Of a stretch of 64,000 nucleotides of DNA, positions 1-10,269 are shown piece by piece. Location of the stretch: NCBI GenBank assembly GCA_026826555.1, contig JAKSZT010053887.1, positions 61,869,468 to 61,933,467 on the forward strand. Direction: 5' to 3'. The notes beneath the pieces were generated by a model. It was not told the DNA's origin. It did not search any database and saw nothing but the letters and a program-made list of their open reading frames with translations. The DNA is from Tolypeutes matacus (lineage: Eukaryota > Chordata > Mammalia > Cingulata > Chlamyphoridae). A program made the translations under genes and the position numbers. Each line of letters starts with the position of its first letter. The stretch's first letter is position 1.

Positions 1-950
1 ATCAGGGAAATACAAATCATAATTTCACATCCATGAGAATGGCTGCTATTAAAAAATAAATAAATAAAATAACAAGTTTTAGAGAGAATGTTGAGAATTA
101 GGAACACTCATTCATTACTGGTGGCAACGTACAGTCACTGTGGAAGACAGTTTGGAAGTTCCTCAGAAAGCAAAGGATAGAACAACCATAAGACCCAGCA
201 ATCCCACTACTGGGTATATACCCAAAACATTTGAAAGCAGGGACTCAAACAGATATTTGGACACTGATGTTCATAGCAGCATTGTTCACACTGCCAAAAG
301 ATGGAAGTAACCTAAGTGTCCATCAAGCCATGAATGGATAAATAAAATGTGGTAAATACATTCAATGGAATATTATTCAGCTGTAAAAAGGAATGAAGTC
401 CTGGCACATGTGACAATATGGGTGAACCTTGAAGACATTATACTGAGTGAAATAAGCCAGACACAAATGGACAAATATCATATAATCTCACTGATTTGAA
501 ACAATTAGAATAAGAAAAATCATAGAATCTAGAATATAGATTACCAGGGAATGGGGTGGGGATAGGGAATGGGAAATTAAGGCTTAAAATATTCAAGGTT
601 CCTATTTGGAATGATGGAAATGTTTTGGTAATGGATGCTGGTGATGGTAGCACAACATTGTGAATACAAGAGCACTGAAATATATATCTGAATGTGATTA
701 AAAAGGCAAATGTTAGATTGTATATATAGTAATAGAATAAAAAATTTAAAAATATTCATAAGACACTGCTACACAAACAATGAACCCTAAGTTAAACCAT
801 GGACAATATGCTATCATTAATTGTAACAAATATTCCATACCAATGCAAGGTGCTGGTTATGGAGTGGTATATGGGATTCCTGTATTTTACGCATGATTGT
901 TCTGTAAAACCCACAACTCTTCTAATGAAAACAAAAAAAGGAATCATGTA
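1..950 (+). mobile_element. L1 3' end (ORF2 C-terminus plus 3' UTR), 5' part off the window
   Basis: The block carries the typical end of L1 ORF2, including the stretch encoding a tyrosine-glycine-proline-type motif around 205-230 (ctactgggtatatacccaa), the 'gaatggataaataaaatgtgg' region, then a 3' UTR ending in an A-rich tail near 930-950. The same 3' UTR recurs in this window at 5448-5975, 17263-18205 and 33250-33890, so it is one L1 subfamily, which I take to be xenarthran. Many stops; no coding potential remains. It continues beyond the left edge. Confidence 0.85.
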
Positions 951-1024
951 ATTACATAAGTATATAAATAAGTATCACTGTAGAATTATAATTTAATATG
1001 AAAAAACATGAAATGAGTGCTATA

Positions 1025-1700
1025 ACAGGGGCATGTGAACTAGATGGAGTGGAAATAGAAGGCCTGTCTAATGACAAAATATTTCAATCTGAAAGGATAA
1101 GTAGATTTTAGGCAAGTGGAAGGAGAGTGGAAGAGAGGAGCATTTGGGTGAGTGGAGGAAAAAGGTGGAGAACATTTAAAGAGAGGAATCAGCATACATA
1201 CAAGTGTGCAAAAGCCCAGAGATGGGAAGAATATATTATATTCAAGTAACAAAGAAGATCAAATAGGGTGAAAAATATAGTTGTAGGAGGGAAAAGGCCA
1301 GGCATGAAGCTAGAGCGGTAGAAAGGAATTGAATCATGCAGGGCCTTGTAGATCACCTTAAAGGTTTTGAACTTTATCCTAAAGAGCAATGGAAAATCAT
1401 TGAAGGCTTCGCATCTAGGAAGCCACATGAACTGTTGTAGCATTTAAAAGATGATTTTGGCTACCAGGAAGAATTTGAGGGGGAAGAGTGGAATCAGGAA
1501 GGCCAGTTTGGGAGTTACATCTGAAGTTCAGGCAAAAACTTATACTATGATGGTGGCAAGTGAGGTAGAAGTGGGAGAAGTCAAGACATATTTAGGATAT
1601 GGAATCAATAGGATTTGGTGATTGATTGAATTTGAGTGTTGAAGGAAAAGGAATAGACAAAGCTGACTGCCATTATTCAGGCTTGAGCCACTGGTGGGTT
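1025..1700 (-). mobile_element. L2 (LINE-2) relic, ORF2 C-terminal region
   Basis: Read on the reverse strand, 1189-1443 is an 84-codon open frame containing the L2/CR1-type sequence FRIKFKTFKVIYKALHD, which lies just after the reverse transcriptase in this LINE clade. Flanking sequence on both sides also resembles L2. This is an old decayed copy. The open frame is probably survival by chance. Confidence 0.75.
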
Positions 1701-2458
1701 TTTTCCCTTTCTTCTTTATAGTCCTCCTTCTCCCAGGTGAACTTGAAGACAAGAGTATTTTTTTTTTGTATGAGTGTCAACTATTTAGCACCTAGCCTAG
1801 TAATACAAATAGAATTAATCTTAAGATATTGAATGCATGCATGTATACATACATAAATAAATGAATATGTGGCATCTTGAGTACTTAGCAAGTTCATAAA
1901 TTACTCAGCTCGAGTTTCTGAGGCTGGTTACATTTTTTGAGATATTAATTTATATCTTTTATCCATGTATTATTCTCCTTTTCATTTTCTCCATTTAAGT
2001 ATCTGGATTACATTGCTCAATAGACGTTTGTACAGGTGAGTTTATTTAGAAAATTCTAAATCTAAACACAGTGGCATATTGTGGACTTCTTAGATATAAC
2101 CTCAGTGGATTACTGTCTCTATATGTTACATGTTACTAGAATTCAAGGAAGACAAGCTAATTTGTCTCATGATAAAGGACAGCTTTCTGTCTGCGGTGAA
2201 GGGTGAGGGCAAAAAACTGGTACAAGAAACAACTTAAGCAAAGGTTTTTAGTTCTGCTTAACCAAAACATAGAAAACATAGATTTGAAGTTGGTGCAAAT
2301 AAATTTTACACTGAACAGAGGGTAAAAAGTGGACAGGTGCAAGGATAATAGTTAACTAGCAATGTTCTTTTAGTCTGGGATTGACGTGATAATAGCATAT
2401 GAAGTATTTTTTGTAATAATGTATCAGTAGAGAAAATGCTTTCCTTAATTACTTAAAT
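1701..2458. other. No recognisable feature
   Basis: AT-rich sequence with short T runs and a few ATG-started frames below 65 codons. I see no exon-like, RNA-gene or repeat signature that I can name. Confidence 0.4.
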
Positions 2459-2473
2459 AGCAACTTAACTCTT
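2459..2473. repeat. Target-site duplication, left copy
   Basis: The 15-mer agcaacttaactctt is identical to 3664-3678 and directly abuts the T-run (the poly(A) tail of a reverse-strand insertion). It defines one L1-mediated insertion event covering 2474-3663. Confidence 0.92.
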
Positions 2474-3612
2474 TTTTTTTTTTTTTTTTTTTTTGGTGTA
2501 TAATTCTTTTATTTTATTTATTTATTTTTTTTATTATGGGTAAAAATCAAAATTCTCACAATACATACAAACATTTGCAAAATGATATATAAATATATAT
2601 GCATACATGTGTATTTGGTTACAAAAATGTTGTTTATATATATATATATATACATATATTTTAAGAGGTGCTTAGATTACCCAAAATATTACACGGAACC
2701 CACTGGGATTCCCATGTTGCCCACCTCCCACACCTCCCATCACATCCCACACAAACATCTCCCACAGTGTGGCCCACCACCCTCAATGAACTTACACATC
2801 CTGGAGACTTGCCACCAACCATAGACCACAGTTCACACTGTAGACCACACTCTCTCCCACTCAGTTCTGAGTGGTGTATGCTGATTTAAAATGGCCTACA
2901 TCCATTGCCACAACAGTACTCAGGACAACCTCCAACCCAAAGAAGCCACTGTATTTCAACTGCTCGTCCTCTCCCTACCCCAAAAGTGTCAAGTGGCCAC
3001 TGGCAACACCTCATTGTTATAATTTCTTGCATTGCTAGAATCACCATATGTGAACAAGAGAATACCATCAAGTCCACTCTAGTCCATAGNNNNNNNNNNN
3101 NNNNNNNNNNNNNNNNNNNNNNNNNNNNNNNNNNNNNNNNNNNNNNNNNNNNNNNNNNNNNNNNNNNNNNNNNNNNNNNNNNNNNNNNNTGGCACATAGG
3201 TAGGCGGGAGGCTCCAGTCTCTGGAAGTATACCTAAAAACTCCAGCATCGCATATAGGTTTGAATAGAAGGGACTGGTGAACCATGTGCAGGGAGGACTT
3301 ATTTGAGTCTAATTCTGTCACTCTCAGGAGCACAGATTCCAAAATAGAACCCACTGATAAGGCATCAGTCTCTGGGGCTATCCCCCCTTATATAGGACCA
3401 GGGTGTCTCCGGAGCTCTCAGGAACCCCACTGAGTGGGGTGATAGGCACTTAGATGTTCTATGAGCTCCTACTGAGGTGTGCGTAAGAGTTACCTCTGGG
3501 ATGACCTCCCGACTCTCTTTGAAGTCTCTTAGCCACTTGAACTCATTTGTCTTTACCATTTCCCCCTTTTATTCAAGGTCTTTTTCCAGTTGTGTTGCCA
3601 GTTGGCACTTGG
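2474..3612 (-). mobile_element. 5'-truncated L1 3' UTR copy (part of chimeric insertion)
   Basis: Reverse-strand insertion with a long poly(A) tail (T-run about 2470-2495) and a TA-rich block at 2638-2665. It matches 22620-23842, the 3' end of the full-length L1 in this window, almost base for base, and also 61585-62117. Extra A/T-rich sequence lies between the shared 3' end (about 2537) and the tail. It is truncated where the L1 reads ccaagtgcc. At that point it joins a U4 snRNA fragment, with four bases shared by both parents. Confidence 0.9.
3090..3189. other. Assembly gap of 100 N
   Basis: Exactly 100 undetermined bases. The paralogous copy has 232 bases between the same flanks (23189-23420), so the gap length is a placeholder and about 130 bases are probably missing from the coordinate system. 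Confidence 0.95.
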
Positions 3613-3663
3613 GAAAAGTTTTCAATTAGCAATAATCGTGCCTCGGATAAATCTCATTGGCTA
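3609..3663 (-). pseudogene. U4 snRNA 5' fragment fused to L1 (chimeric retropseudogene)
   Basis: Read on the reverse strand this 55-base stretch matches U4 spliceosomal RNA from about nucleotide 24 to 78, covering most of the 5' stem-loop and the U4/U6 stem I strand. I count two mismatches, both G to A. It lacks the first 23 and the last roughly 65 nucleotides and cannot make a working snRNA. It lies between the L1 truncation point and the right duplication, so L1 part and U4 part arrived together. Known parallel: U6-L1 chimeras attributed to template switching by the L1 reverse transcriptase. Confidence 0.9.
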
Positions 3664-3678
3664 AGCAACTTAACTCTT
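3664..3678. repeat. Target-site duplication, right copy
   Basis: Identical 15-mer to 2459-2473, directly next to the truncated U4 5' end. This places the U4 segment inside the insertion. Confidence 0.92.
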
Positions 3679-3711
3679 ATTTACCAATCTATGCAAATTC
3701 CAATTATTCTT

Positions 3712-3836
3712 TAGTAATTCATTTATTTATTCAAGAAAGTATCTATGCCTTTCTTTCTATTTTTCAACCAAACTTCTAGGTACTGGACAACAAAGATGAA
3801 CAAGAGATGGTCCCTGTTTTAAAAGCTTTTAGCTTA
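3712..3836 (-). mobile_element. L2 3' end, left half of a split copy
   Basis: Contains the reverse complement of the L2 3' end ('attcatttatttattcaag', 'gatgaacaagagatggtccctg'). The element seems to resume at 14017, after a 10.2-kb insertion of L1 and nested elements. Confidence 0.6.
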
Positions 3837-5447
3837 GACTTTTACTTCTATCCATGATGGAATATCTGGGACCAGGTCTATCTTCCTGCCATGAAAAAAG
3901 GAAGTGGAAAATATATGAAACAACTGTATTCAGACATTAACAACAGATAGCACATAACACTGATCTCTAGAAAAGTGAAAAAAACTTCTTACTACCAGAC
4001 AATGGAGAAACAGACATCAGAGTTCACAAATGCTGAGGTGGCTTAAAGTTGTAAGTCATAGTTCTATAGGGATCCCCTTGAGTCTTTAATTGATAATAAA
4101 ATGCACATTTTTAGGGTGAAACTCAATGAAGTTGGGCAAAGAGACTCCAGTGAGGAATGAGCTGAACATTTCCTAAAGCTCATACAGGGCTGGTAGTTTT
4201 TTGTTAAAACTTGGTGCATTCAGCAAAGACTTTTTAAGGGTCAAAGTTTAACAGAAAGGCAAGAATATGCACAGAGTAAAGGTTAATAAGATATGCCCTA
4301 ACAAAGCTTAGAAACAAATCTTGAAATGATAAACTAAAACACAAGTAAGTTAATTGTCTACCAGAACAGAGCAAATATTCTTTTAAAAAAAGATGTCATC
4401 CAGACACTCAAAAATATAATATTTGCAATGTTTGGCATCTAATAAAAATTACTAGGCATGTGAAGTAGTAGAGAAGTGTGACCCATAGCCAGGAGAAAAA
4501 GCAGCCAATAGAAATGGGCATGGGAATAACAGAGATGATGTTATTAGCAGGTAAGAACTTTAAAACCACTCTTATAACTATGCTTGAGTAGTTAGAGAAA
4601 AACATGAATACAGTAATGAAAAAATTTAAAAAAGAACCTAATTAAACTTTTAAACTTGAAAAATGCATGAAAAGTTCACTGTTGGGATGAAAAGCAGAGT
4701 ATACAGTACAGAATAAAAGATAAGTGAACTCGAGAATATAACAATAGAAACTTGACCAAATGTAGCATAGCCAAAGAAGAAAAATATTGAAAAAGAGGGA
4801 AAAAAGCCTTGACCTGTGGAATAAGATTGAGCAATGCAATATATGTATATTTGGAGCTCCAAATATGAGAAGAGAGATAGGGATGACAGAAAAAATATTT
4901 GAAAAATAATGTCCCCAAATTTTCCAAATTTGGCTAAAACTGTAGACTCACAGATACAAGAGGCCAATGTAGTACAGGCAGGAAAACACAAATAAAATAC
5001 ACCAAAGCACAACATAATTAAGTTACTGGAAAGTAGTAATTAAAAAAACTCTTAAAAGCAGTCAGGAGAAAAGACACATTGTATACAGAAGAATAAAGAA
5101 AAGAATGACATCAAACTCACCGTTAAAAACTTAGCAAAAAGGAGCAGCATATATAAAGTGATGGAAAAAATGTATTAACTTACAATTCTATATTCAGTAT
5201 AAATATGTATATTGTAAGCCCTAGAGCAGCCACTAAGACAACAAAACAAAGAGGTATAAACAATATGCCAAGAGCAGAGACAAAATAAAATCCTAAAAAC
5301 ACAAAACAACCTATTAATCAAAAATAGGCAAGAAATATGAGGAAAATAAAAATAAAGAAGAGATGCATTTAATAGAAAATAAAATAGCAAGAATGTAGAC
5401 TTAAAGCCCAAACCTACAAAAAATATCATTGAAAGTAAATGATGTAA
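3837..5447 (+). mobile_element. Old L1 (L1M type), 5' region and ORF1 relic
   Basis: Forward-strand old L1. About 4640-5215 reads as a decayed ORF1: a glutamate/lysine-rich stretch, then 'ccccaaattttccaaatttgg' and 'attctatattcag', which are ORF1 C-terminal landmarks. About 5215-5447 resembles the ORF1-ORF2 spacer and the ORF2 start. No open frame survives. The element resumes at 5976. Confidence 0.7.
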
Positions 5448-5975
5448 CAAAAGGACAAATATTGTATGATCTCACCGATATGAAATAATTTGAAAAAGCA
5501 AATTCAGAGTCAGATACTAGAACACAAGTTACCAGGGGCTGGGGTGGGAATAGGGAATGAAGGGTTAATGCTTAACTGGTACAGTTTCTATTTAGAATGA
5601 TGGAAAAATTATGGTACTGGATGGTGGTGATGGTAGCACATTGTGAATGGGATTAACACCACTGAATTGTATTTTTGAATGTGGTTAAAAGAGGAAATTT
5701 TAGCTTGTATATGTTGTTAGAATGATTTTTAAAATATATATATAGGAGTGTAAAACACAAAGAAGGAACCATAATGTAAACAATGTATTATCATCAATAC
5801 TATGATTATAATAATATTCTTTCATCAATTGTAACAAAAGTATTATACTAATGCAATGTCTTAATAAGAAGGACAATTGTTATTATAAAGAGGCATATAT
5901 AAGAACTCTGTATTTTCTACATGAATTTTCTGTAAAGCTACAATTTTTCTAATAAAAAGATATTAAAAAGGAGTA
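5448..5975 (+). mobile_element. L1 3' end inserted into the old L1
   Basis: Same 3' UTR as at 1-950, with the 'gatggtggtgatggtagcac' segment and an A-rich end at about 5960. Flanks read agtaaatgatgt on the left and agtaaatggtct on the right, a plausible degenerate target-site duplication. The host L1 continues on both sides. Confidence 0.8.
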
Positions 5976-6636
5976 AATGGTCTAAAATTTCTGATTCAAA
6001 TGCAGAAATTATCTGACAGCATACAACACTATCTATAAGAAACTCACTTTAAATATAATGACAACAAATAGGTTAAAAGTAAAAGAATTGAAAACAGTAT
6101 ACCATTTGAACTATAAGTATAAGAAAGATAGAGGAGCTACATTAATATTAGTTTAATTAGCCTTTAGGTCAAGGAATATTTCCAGAGATAAAGAAAGATT
6201 TTTCATAATGACAAAGAGATAAATCAATCAGGAAAGCATAACAAACCTAAACGCATATGCAGACAATATTAGCACTCCAAAATACACAAGATAACAACTC
6301 ACAGAACTGAAAGGAGATGTAAAAAAATCCACAGTGTATAGTTGGGGACTTAAACACTGCTCTATAAGTACTTGATAATATAAGTAAACTATAAATCAGT
6401 ATGGGTGGAGAAGACCTAGCTATCACTGTCAACCATTTGACCTAAATGACATTTATGGAATACTCTACCTAACAAAAGCAAAATACATGTTTCTCTCAAG
6501 TGCACATGAAACATTAACAAAGATAGTTCATATTCTAGGCCATAAAATAAGTTGCAATAAATTTAGAAGGATTGAAATTAAACAGAATTTGTTCTCTGTC
6601 CACAATAAAATTAAATTAGAAACAGCTAACAGAAAA
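5976..6636 (+). mobile_element. Old L1, ORF2 endonuclease/linker region (decayed)
   Basis: Continues the L1 of 3837-5447: landmarks include the 'ctataagaaactcactttaaatat' and 'tctaggccataaaataag' stretches known from L1M ORF2. Heavily mutated with many stops. Confidence 0.7.
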
Positions 6637-7003
6637 ATTCGTTGCCAGAGGTTCTGAGGAGAAGGAGAGGGAAAAATAGGTGTAACATGGGGCATTTTTG
6701 GGACATTGGATATGTTATGCATGATATTGCAATGACAGATACAGGCCATTATACATTTTGTCAAAACCTATAAAATTGGGCCGTGCAAAGTATATACCAC
6801 AGTGTAAACTATAGACCATGGTTAGTAGCAATTCTTCAAAATTTGTTCATTAATTGTACCAAATGTACCACACTAATGAAAGATGTTATTAATATGGGAA
6901 ATGTGAGAGGGGGAGGGGGTAGAATATATGAAAATCTCCTATATATTCAATGTAAATTTTCTGTAATTTAAAACTACTTTAAGAATAAAGTTTTAAAAAA
7001 TGG
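6637..7003 (+). mobile_element. L1 3' UTR fragment of a second subfamily
   Basis: Matches the reverse complement of 36108-36480, including 'gcaatgacagatacaggcc' and 'aaactatagaccatggttag', and ends in an A-rich tail around 6985. It is 5' truncated. A G-rich tract (gagggggagggggt, 6906-6919) matches the polypurine run usual in L1 3' UTRs. Confidence 0.75.
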
Positions 7004-8170
7004 GCACACCTAAATATTTGTAAAATAAGCAACTACTACTACATATCCTTAGTAGAAATTAGAATATATTTTAAACTAGATGAAAATGAAAACAAAGATA
7101 TATATATATATATATAAAAGATATATTAAAGTTTGTAGGGTGCAGCTAATGGTGCTGTTAGAAGAAAAAGTATAACTTTAAAAGCTCCTATTAAAAAGGA
7201 ATAAAGTTCTGAAATCAATGTTCTGAGCTTCCACCTTGAAAAGATAAATAAAAAGAAGAGTAAATTAAATTCAAAGTAAGCAGAAGAAAGGAAATAAGAG
7301 GAGAAATCAATGAATGAGAAAACAGACGAATATAGAACAGCCATTAAATTGAAAGCTGGATTTCTAAAATTACACAAGCATGGATAAATCTTAAGCTGGA
7401 ATGATCAAGGTAGAAAGAAAAGGAGACCCACATTAACAGCATAAGGACTGGAAAAGGGGACATCATTATAATTATTAAAAGAATAATAAGATAATATTAT
7501 GAACAAATTAACAGCAATAAGTTTGATAACCTCAATGAGAATAACAAATCCTAAGAAATTAAAATGACTCACAACTGACTCAAAAAAAAGAGGAAATTCT
7601 GAATAGTCCTATATCTATTAATTAAATTAGATTTACAACTAAAAATCTTCCCACAAAACAAACTCCAGACCCAGATAACTTCACCAGTGAATTTAGAACA
7701 AAACCAGACAGACTTTCAGAAAAGAAAACTTCATACCAATAACCCTCATAAACATCCACACAAAAATCCTTAACAAAATTTTAGCAAATCAAATTGAAGA
7801 ATTTACAAAGGGGTAATACAACACAAAAGGGCTTCTTTCAGTGATGCAAGGTTGATTTGCCATTAGAAAAGTAATCAATATAATCCACTATATCAACAGA
7901 ATAAGAGACAAAAACCATATAATCATCACAATAGATGCACACAAAAACATTTGACAACTTTTCATAACTATTCATGATTAAAAACTCCTAACAAATTTGG
8001 AATAGAAGGGAACTTCCTCAAAGCAATAAAGGGCATGTATGAGAAATATACACCTACCATCATAATTATTGATGAGAGACCGAATTCTTTCCACCTAAAA
8101 CTGGGAACAATCACTATTCCTCTTCATCATTGTACTAAATGTTTCAATCATTGAAGCATACAAATATTGC
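7004..8170 (+). mobile_element. Old L1, ORF2 reverse transcriptase N-terminal half (decayed)
   Basis: Contains the L1 RT stretch 'aactccagacccagataact' followed by 'aatccactatatcaacag' and 'aatcatcacaatagatgca'. The RT reading frame is destroyed. The element is interrupted at about 8170 by an ERVL provirus and resumes at about 12181. The segment with the polymerase aspartates is not visible on either side. Confidence 0.75.
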
Positions 8171-8560
8171 AAAGCATAATGTAAAACTTGTTTTCATGAC
8201 TATGGGGATGCATGAGTCCAAATTCCATAGGGCAGGCTGCAAGCTGGGAACACTGATGAAGGTTTTCGATGAATTCTCCAGAGAAGCTCGCTGACTGAAG
8301 TAGAGATGGAAATTCTTTCTTCTGACTGCTAAAATCATCATTTCCCCTAAAGCCACCAACTGATTGGATGAGATGTCTCTCATTGTTGAAGGCAATCTCC
8401 TCAGCTAATTGTAGATGTAATCAGCCATAGATGCAATCAACTATTGATGACTTAAGTCCATGAAATATACTCACAGGATATTAGGCCAGTGTTTGCTTGA
8501 CCAAACAACTTGATACCATTACCTGGCCAAGTTGACACATGAACCTTACCATCACAGTGC
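8171..8560 (-). repeat. ERVL 3' LTR (incomplete)
   Basis: Matches 11830-12180 along its length (for example 'ggcaatctcctca', 'gtagatgtaatcagc', 'tacctggccaagttga'). With the other copy it brackets the ERVL pol region, so the two are the LTR pair of one reverse-strand provirus. The low-coordinate end is not complete compared with the other LTR. Confidence 0.75.
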
Positions 8561-8889
8561 ACCCCTTGTCAGCTGTACACATCACCTTAAGCCATACTTA
8601 ATCTCTAAGTTTAAAATCATGACAGACATATTGTTTTGCCTAAAAATACTCAACTGCCCTGCATACAACCAGAAATGCATTAAAAATCTCCAGAATAGAC
8701 TGCAAGTACTTGGGTAATATTCACTCTTAAGCTTGATATCCTATTAACTTAAATATTATGACATGAAACTGATACAACTTAAGTCATATGATAAGGGAAT
8801 AAAATAGGGAAGAAAACAAAGATAATTGTTTTATGTACATATACAAACATGCTCATAACAAAACAAAGAAAAATATCCATGACCACTAC
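8561..8889 (-). mobile_element. ERVL segment between dUTPase and 3' LTR
   Basis: Lies between the dUTPase relic and the 3' LTR of the reverse-strand provirus. No env-like open frame is visible, as expected for ERVL, which usually lacks env. Otherwise featureless. Confidence 0.5.
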
Positions 8890-9440
8890 AGTCCTCATTT
8901 TTGTAACTGGTCATGTGGTCCTAGTTCATATTTATCACTACCTTCTTCCACTACCCATTCCATGCTCCCTTTACCCTCAGCAAGCACCTCAGCTGGCTAT
9001 GATTCTTTGCCTGGCGGGGTGACCCTTCATTCCTGAAGTTTCTGGACCATTGGTAGTCCTGCCTGGATTGTGTTGCTGCATTCCATTCATTTTAATCAGT
9101 GATCATGGTAGTACTAAGACATGCCTAGGGGATCTCCTGTATTTCAGGCAAACTTCTTTACTTCCATTGCGTAGTTGCAGTCCTATTTCCACTTGACAGT
9201 CAGGATCAATCACAGCAGCCAGTACAGTAATTTCCTTATTTGCCTGTTGATTCAGAGGCAAAAAGAGCTCAAAGCGGCAAGGTGGTTGTCTTAACTTCCA
9301 GTTAATGAGATCACTGTTGAGTTCCCTGGTGGAAGTACTCCTCTTTTTGGAACTAAGACCTGTGGACCAGCAGAGCTTAAGGTTGCAGGGACAGGAAGCA
9401 GAAACTTTTCTAGTGGATCACTAGGGGTAATTGTGAGTGG
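8890..9440 (-). pseudogene. ERVL dUTPase domain, decayed
   Basis: Downstream of integrase on the reverse strand the sequence reads into a dUTPase-like domain: the PKRGVLPPGNSTVISL stretch (about 9300-9350) is followed in other frames by decayed glycine- and aspartate-containing segments. A dUTPase 3' of integrase is a hallmark of ERVL (class III) elements; it would hydrolyse dUTP to limit uracil incorporation. Frameshifts and stops make this copy inactive. Confidence 0.65.
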
Positions 9441-10173
9441 TGCCACTCCCATCTCCACCCCTTGATTTCTGGACCCATGAATTCTGCCTAAGGGAGAAAA
9501 TGCACTATAGAGGGGATGCTGATTTAGAACATTCACAGGTTCCTGGGGAACATTGCCACAGCTCTGAAAGGTATTGCCATCTAGTTGGCACCATGATTGA
9601 GTCTTCAAAAGGCCATTCCATGGTTCTATCAGGATGATGGAGAACATGGTAAGACCAGTGAATTCCTTGAGCAGGTGCCCATTCCCGCACATCATTTCCT
9701 GTGAAGTGGGTTCCTTGATCAGAAGCAATGTTATGTGGAATACCATGATGGTGAATAAGGCATTTTGTAAATCCACAGATGGTAGTTTTGGCAGAAGCAT
9801 TGCATCCAGGGAAGGCAAACCCATATCCGGAGTATGTGTCTATTACAGTTAGAACAAATCATTGCTCTTTCTGTGACAGAAGTCGTCCAATGTAATCAAC
9901 CTGCCACCAGGTAGCAGGCTGATCATCTCTGGGAATGGTGCCATATCAGAGTCTGAGTGCTGGTTTCTGCTGCTGACAGATTGGGCACTCAGCAGGGGCT
10001 GTCACCTGGTCAGTTTTGGTGAGTGGAAGTCCATGTTGCTGAGCCCATGCATAACCCCCAACCCTATGGCCATGACCACTTTGTTCATGAGTCCATTAGG
10101 CAATGGCAGCTGTGGCTGAGGAAAGAGGCTGACTAGTATCCACAGAATGGGTCATCTTATCCACTTGATTATT

Positions 10174-10189
10174 AAAAATTTCCTCTGCT
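10174..10189. repeat. Target-site duplication of SINE, left copy
   Basis: Reads aaaaatttcctctgct. The right copy at 10270-10287 is the same apart from extra T bases; ttcctctgct is identical. Both belong to ERVL host sequence. Confidence 0.75.
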
Positions 10190-10269
10190 CAGGGAGCAGG
10201 TGTAACTCAGTGATTGAGCACCTGCTCCCCATATATAAGGTCCTGGGTTCAATCCCCATTACTTCCTTT
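10190..10269 (+). mobile_element. tRNA-derived SINE monomer (DAS type)
   Basis: About 80 bases resembling a tRNA: an A-box-like start (tgtaactcagtgattgagc, 10201-10219) and a consensus B box (gggttcaatcc, 10244-10254). It starts with gggagcagg, like the DAS-type SINE at 52867-53280, which starts gggaagcag on its own strand. It has no tRNA-unrelated body. Flanking duplications show an L1-assisted insertion into the ERVL pol relic. It could carry an RNA polymerase III promoter, but activity is unknown. Confidence 0.8.

Noticed and set aside
2886..3354. Open frames running through the N gap
   Set aside because: Unknown residues make them appear longer; real sequence is missing there.
4650..5015. 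Reverse 121-codon frame, hydrophobic
   Set aside because: Antisense of a decayed L1 ORF1; same artefact as at 29368.
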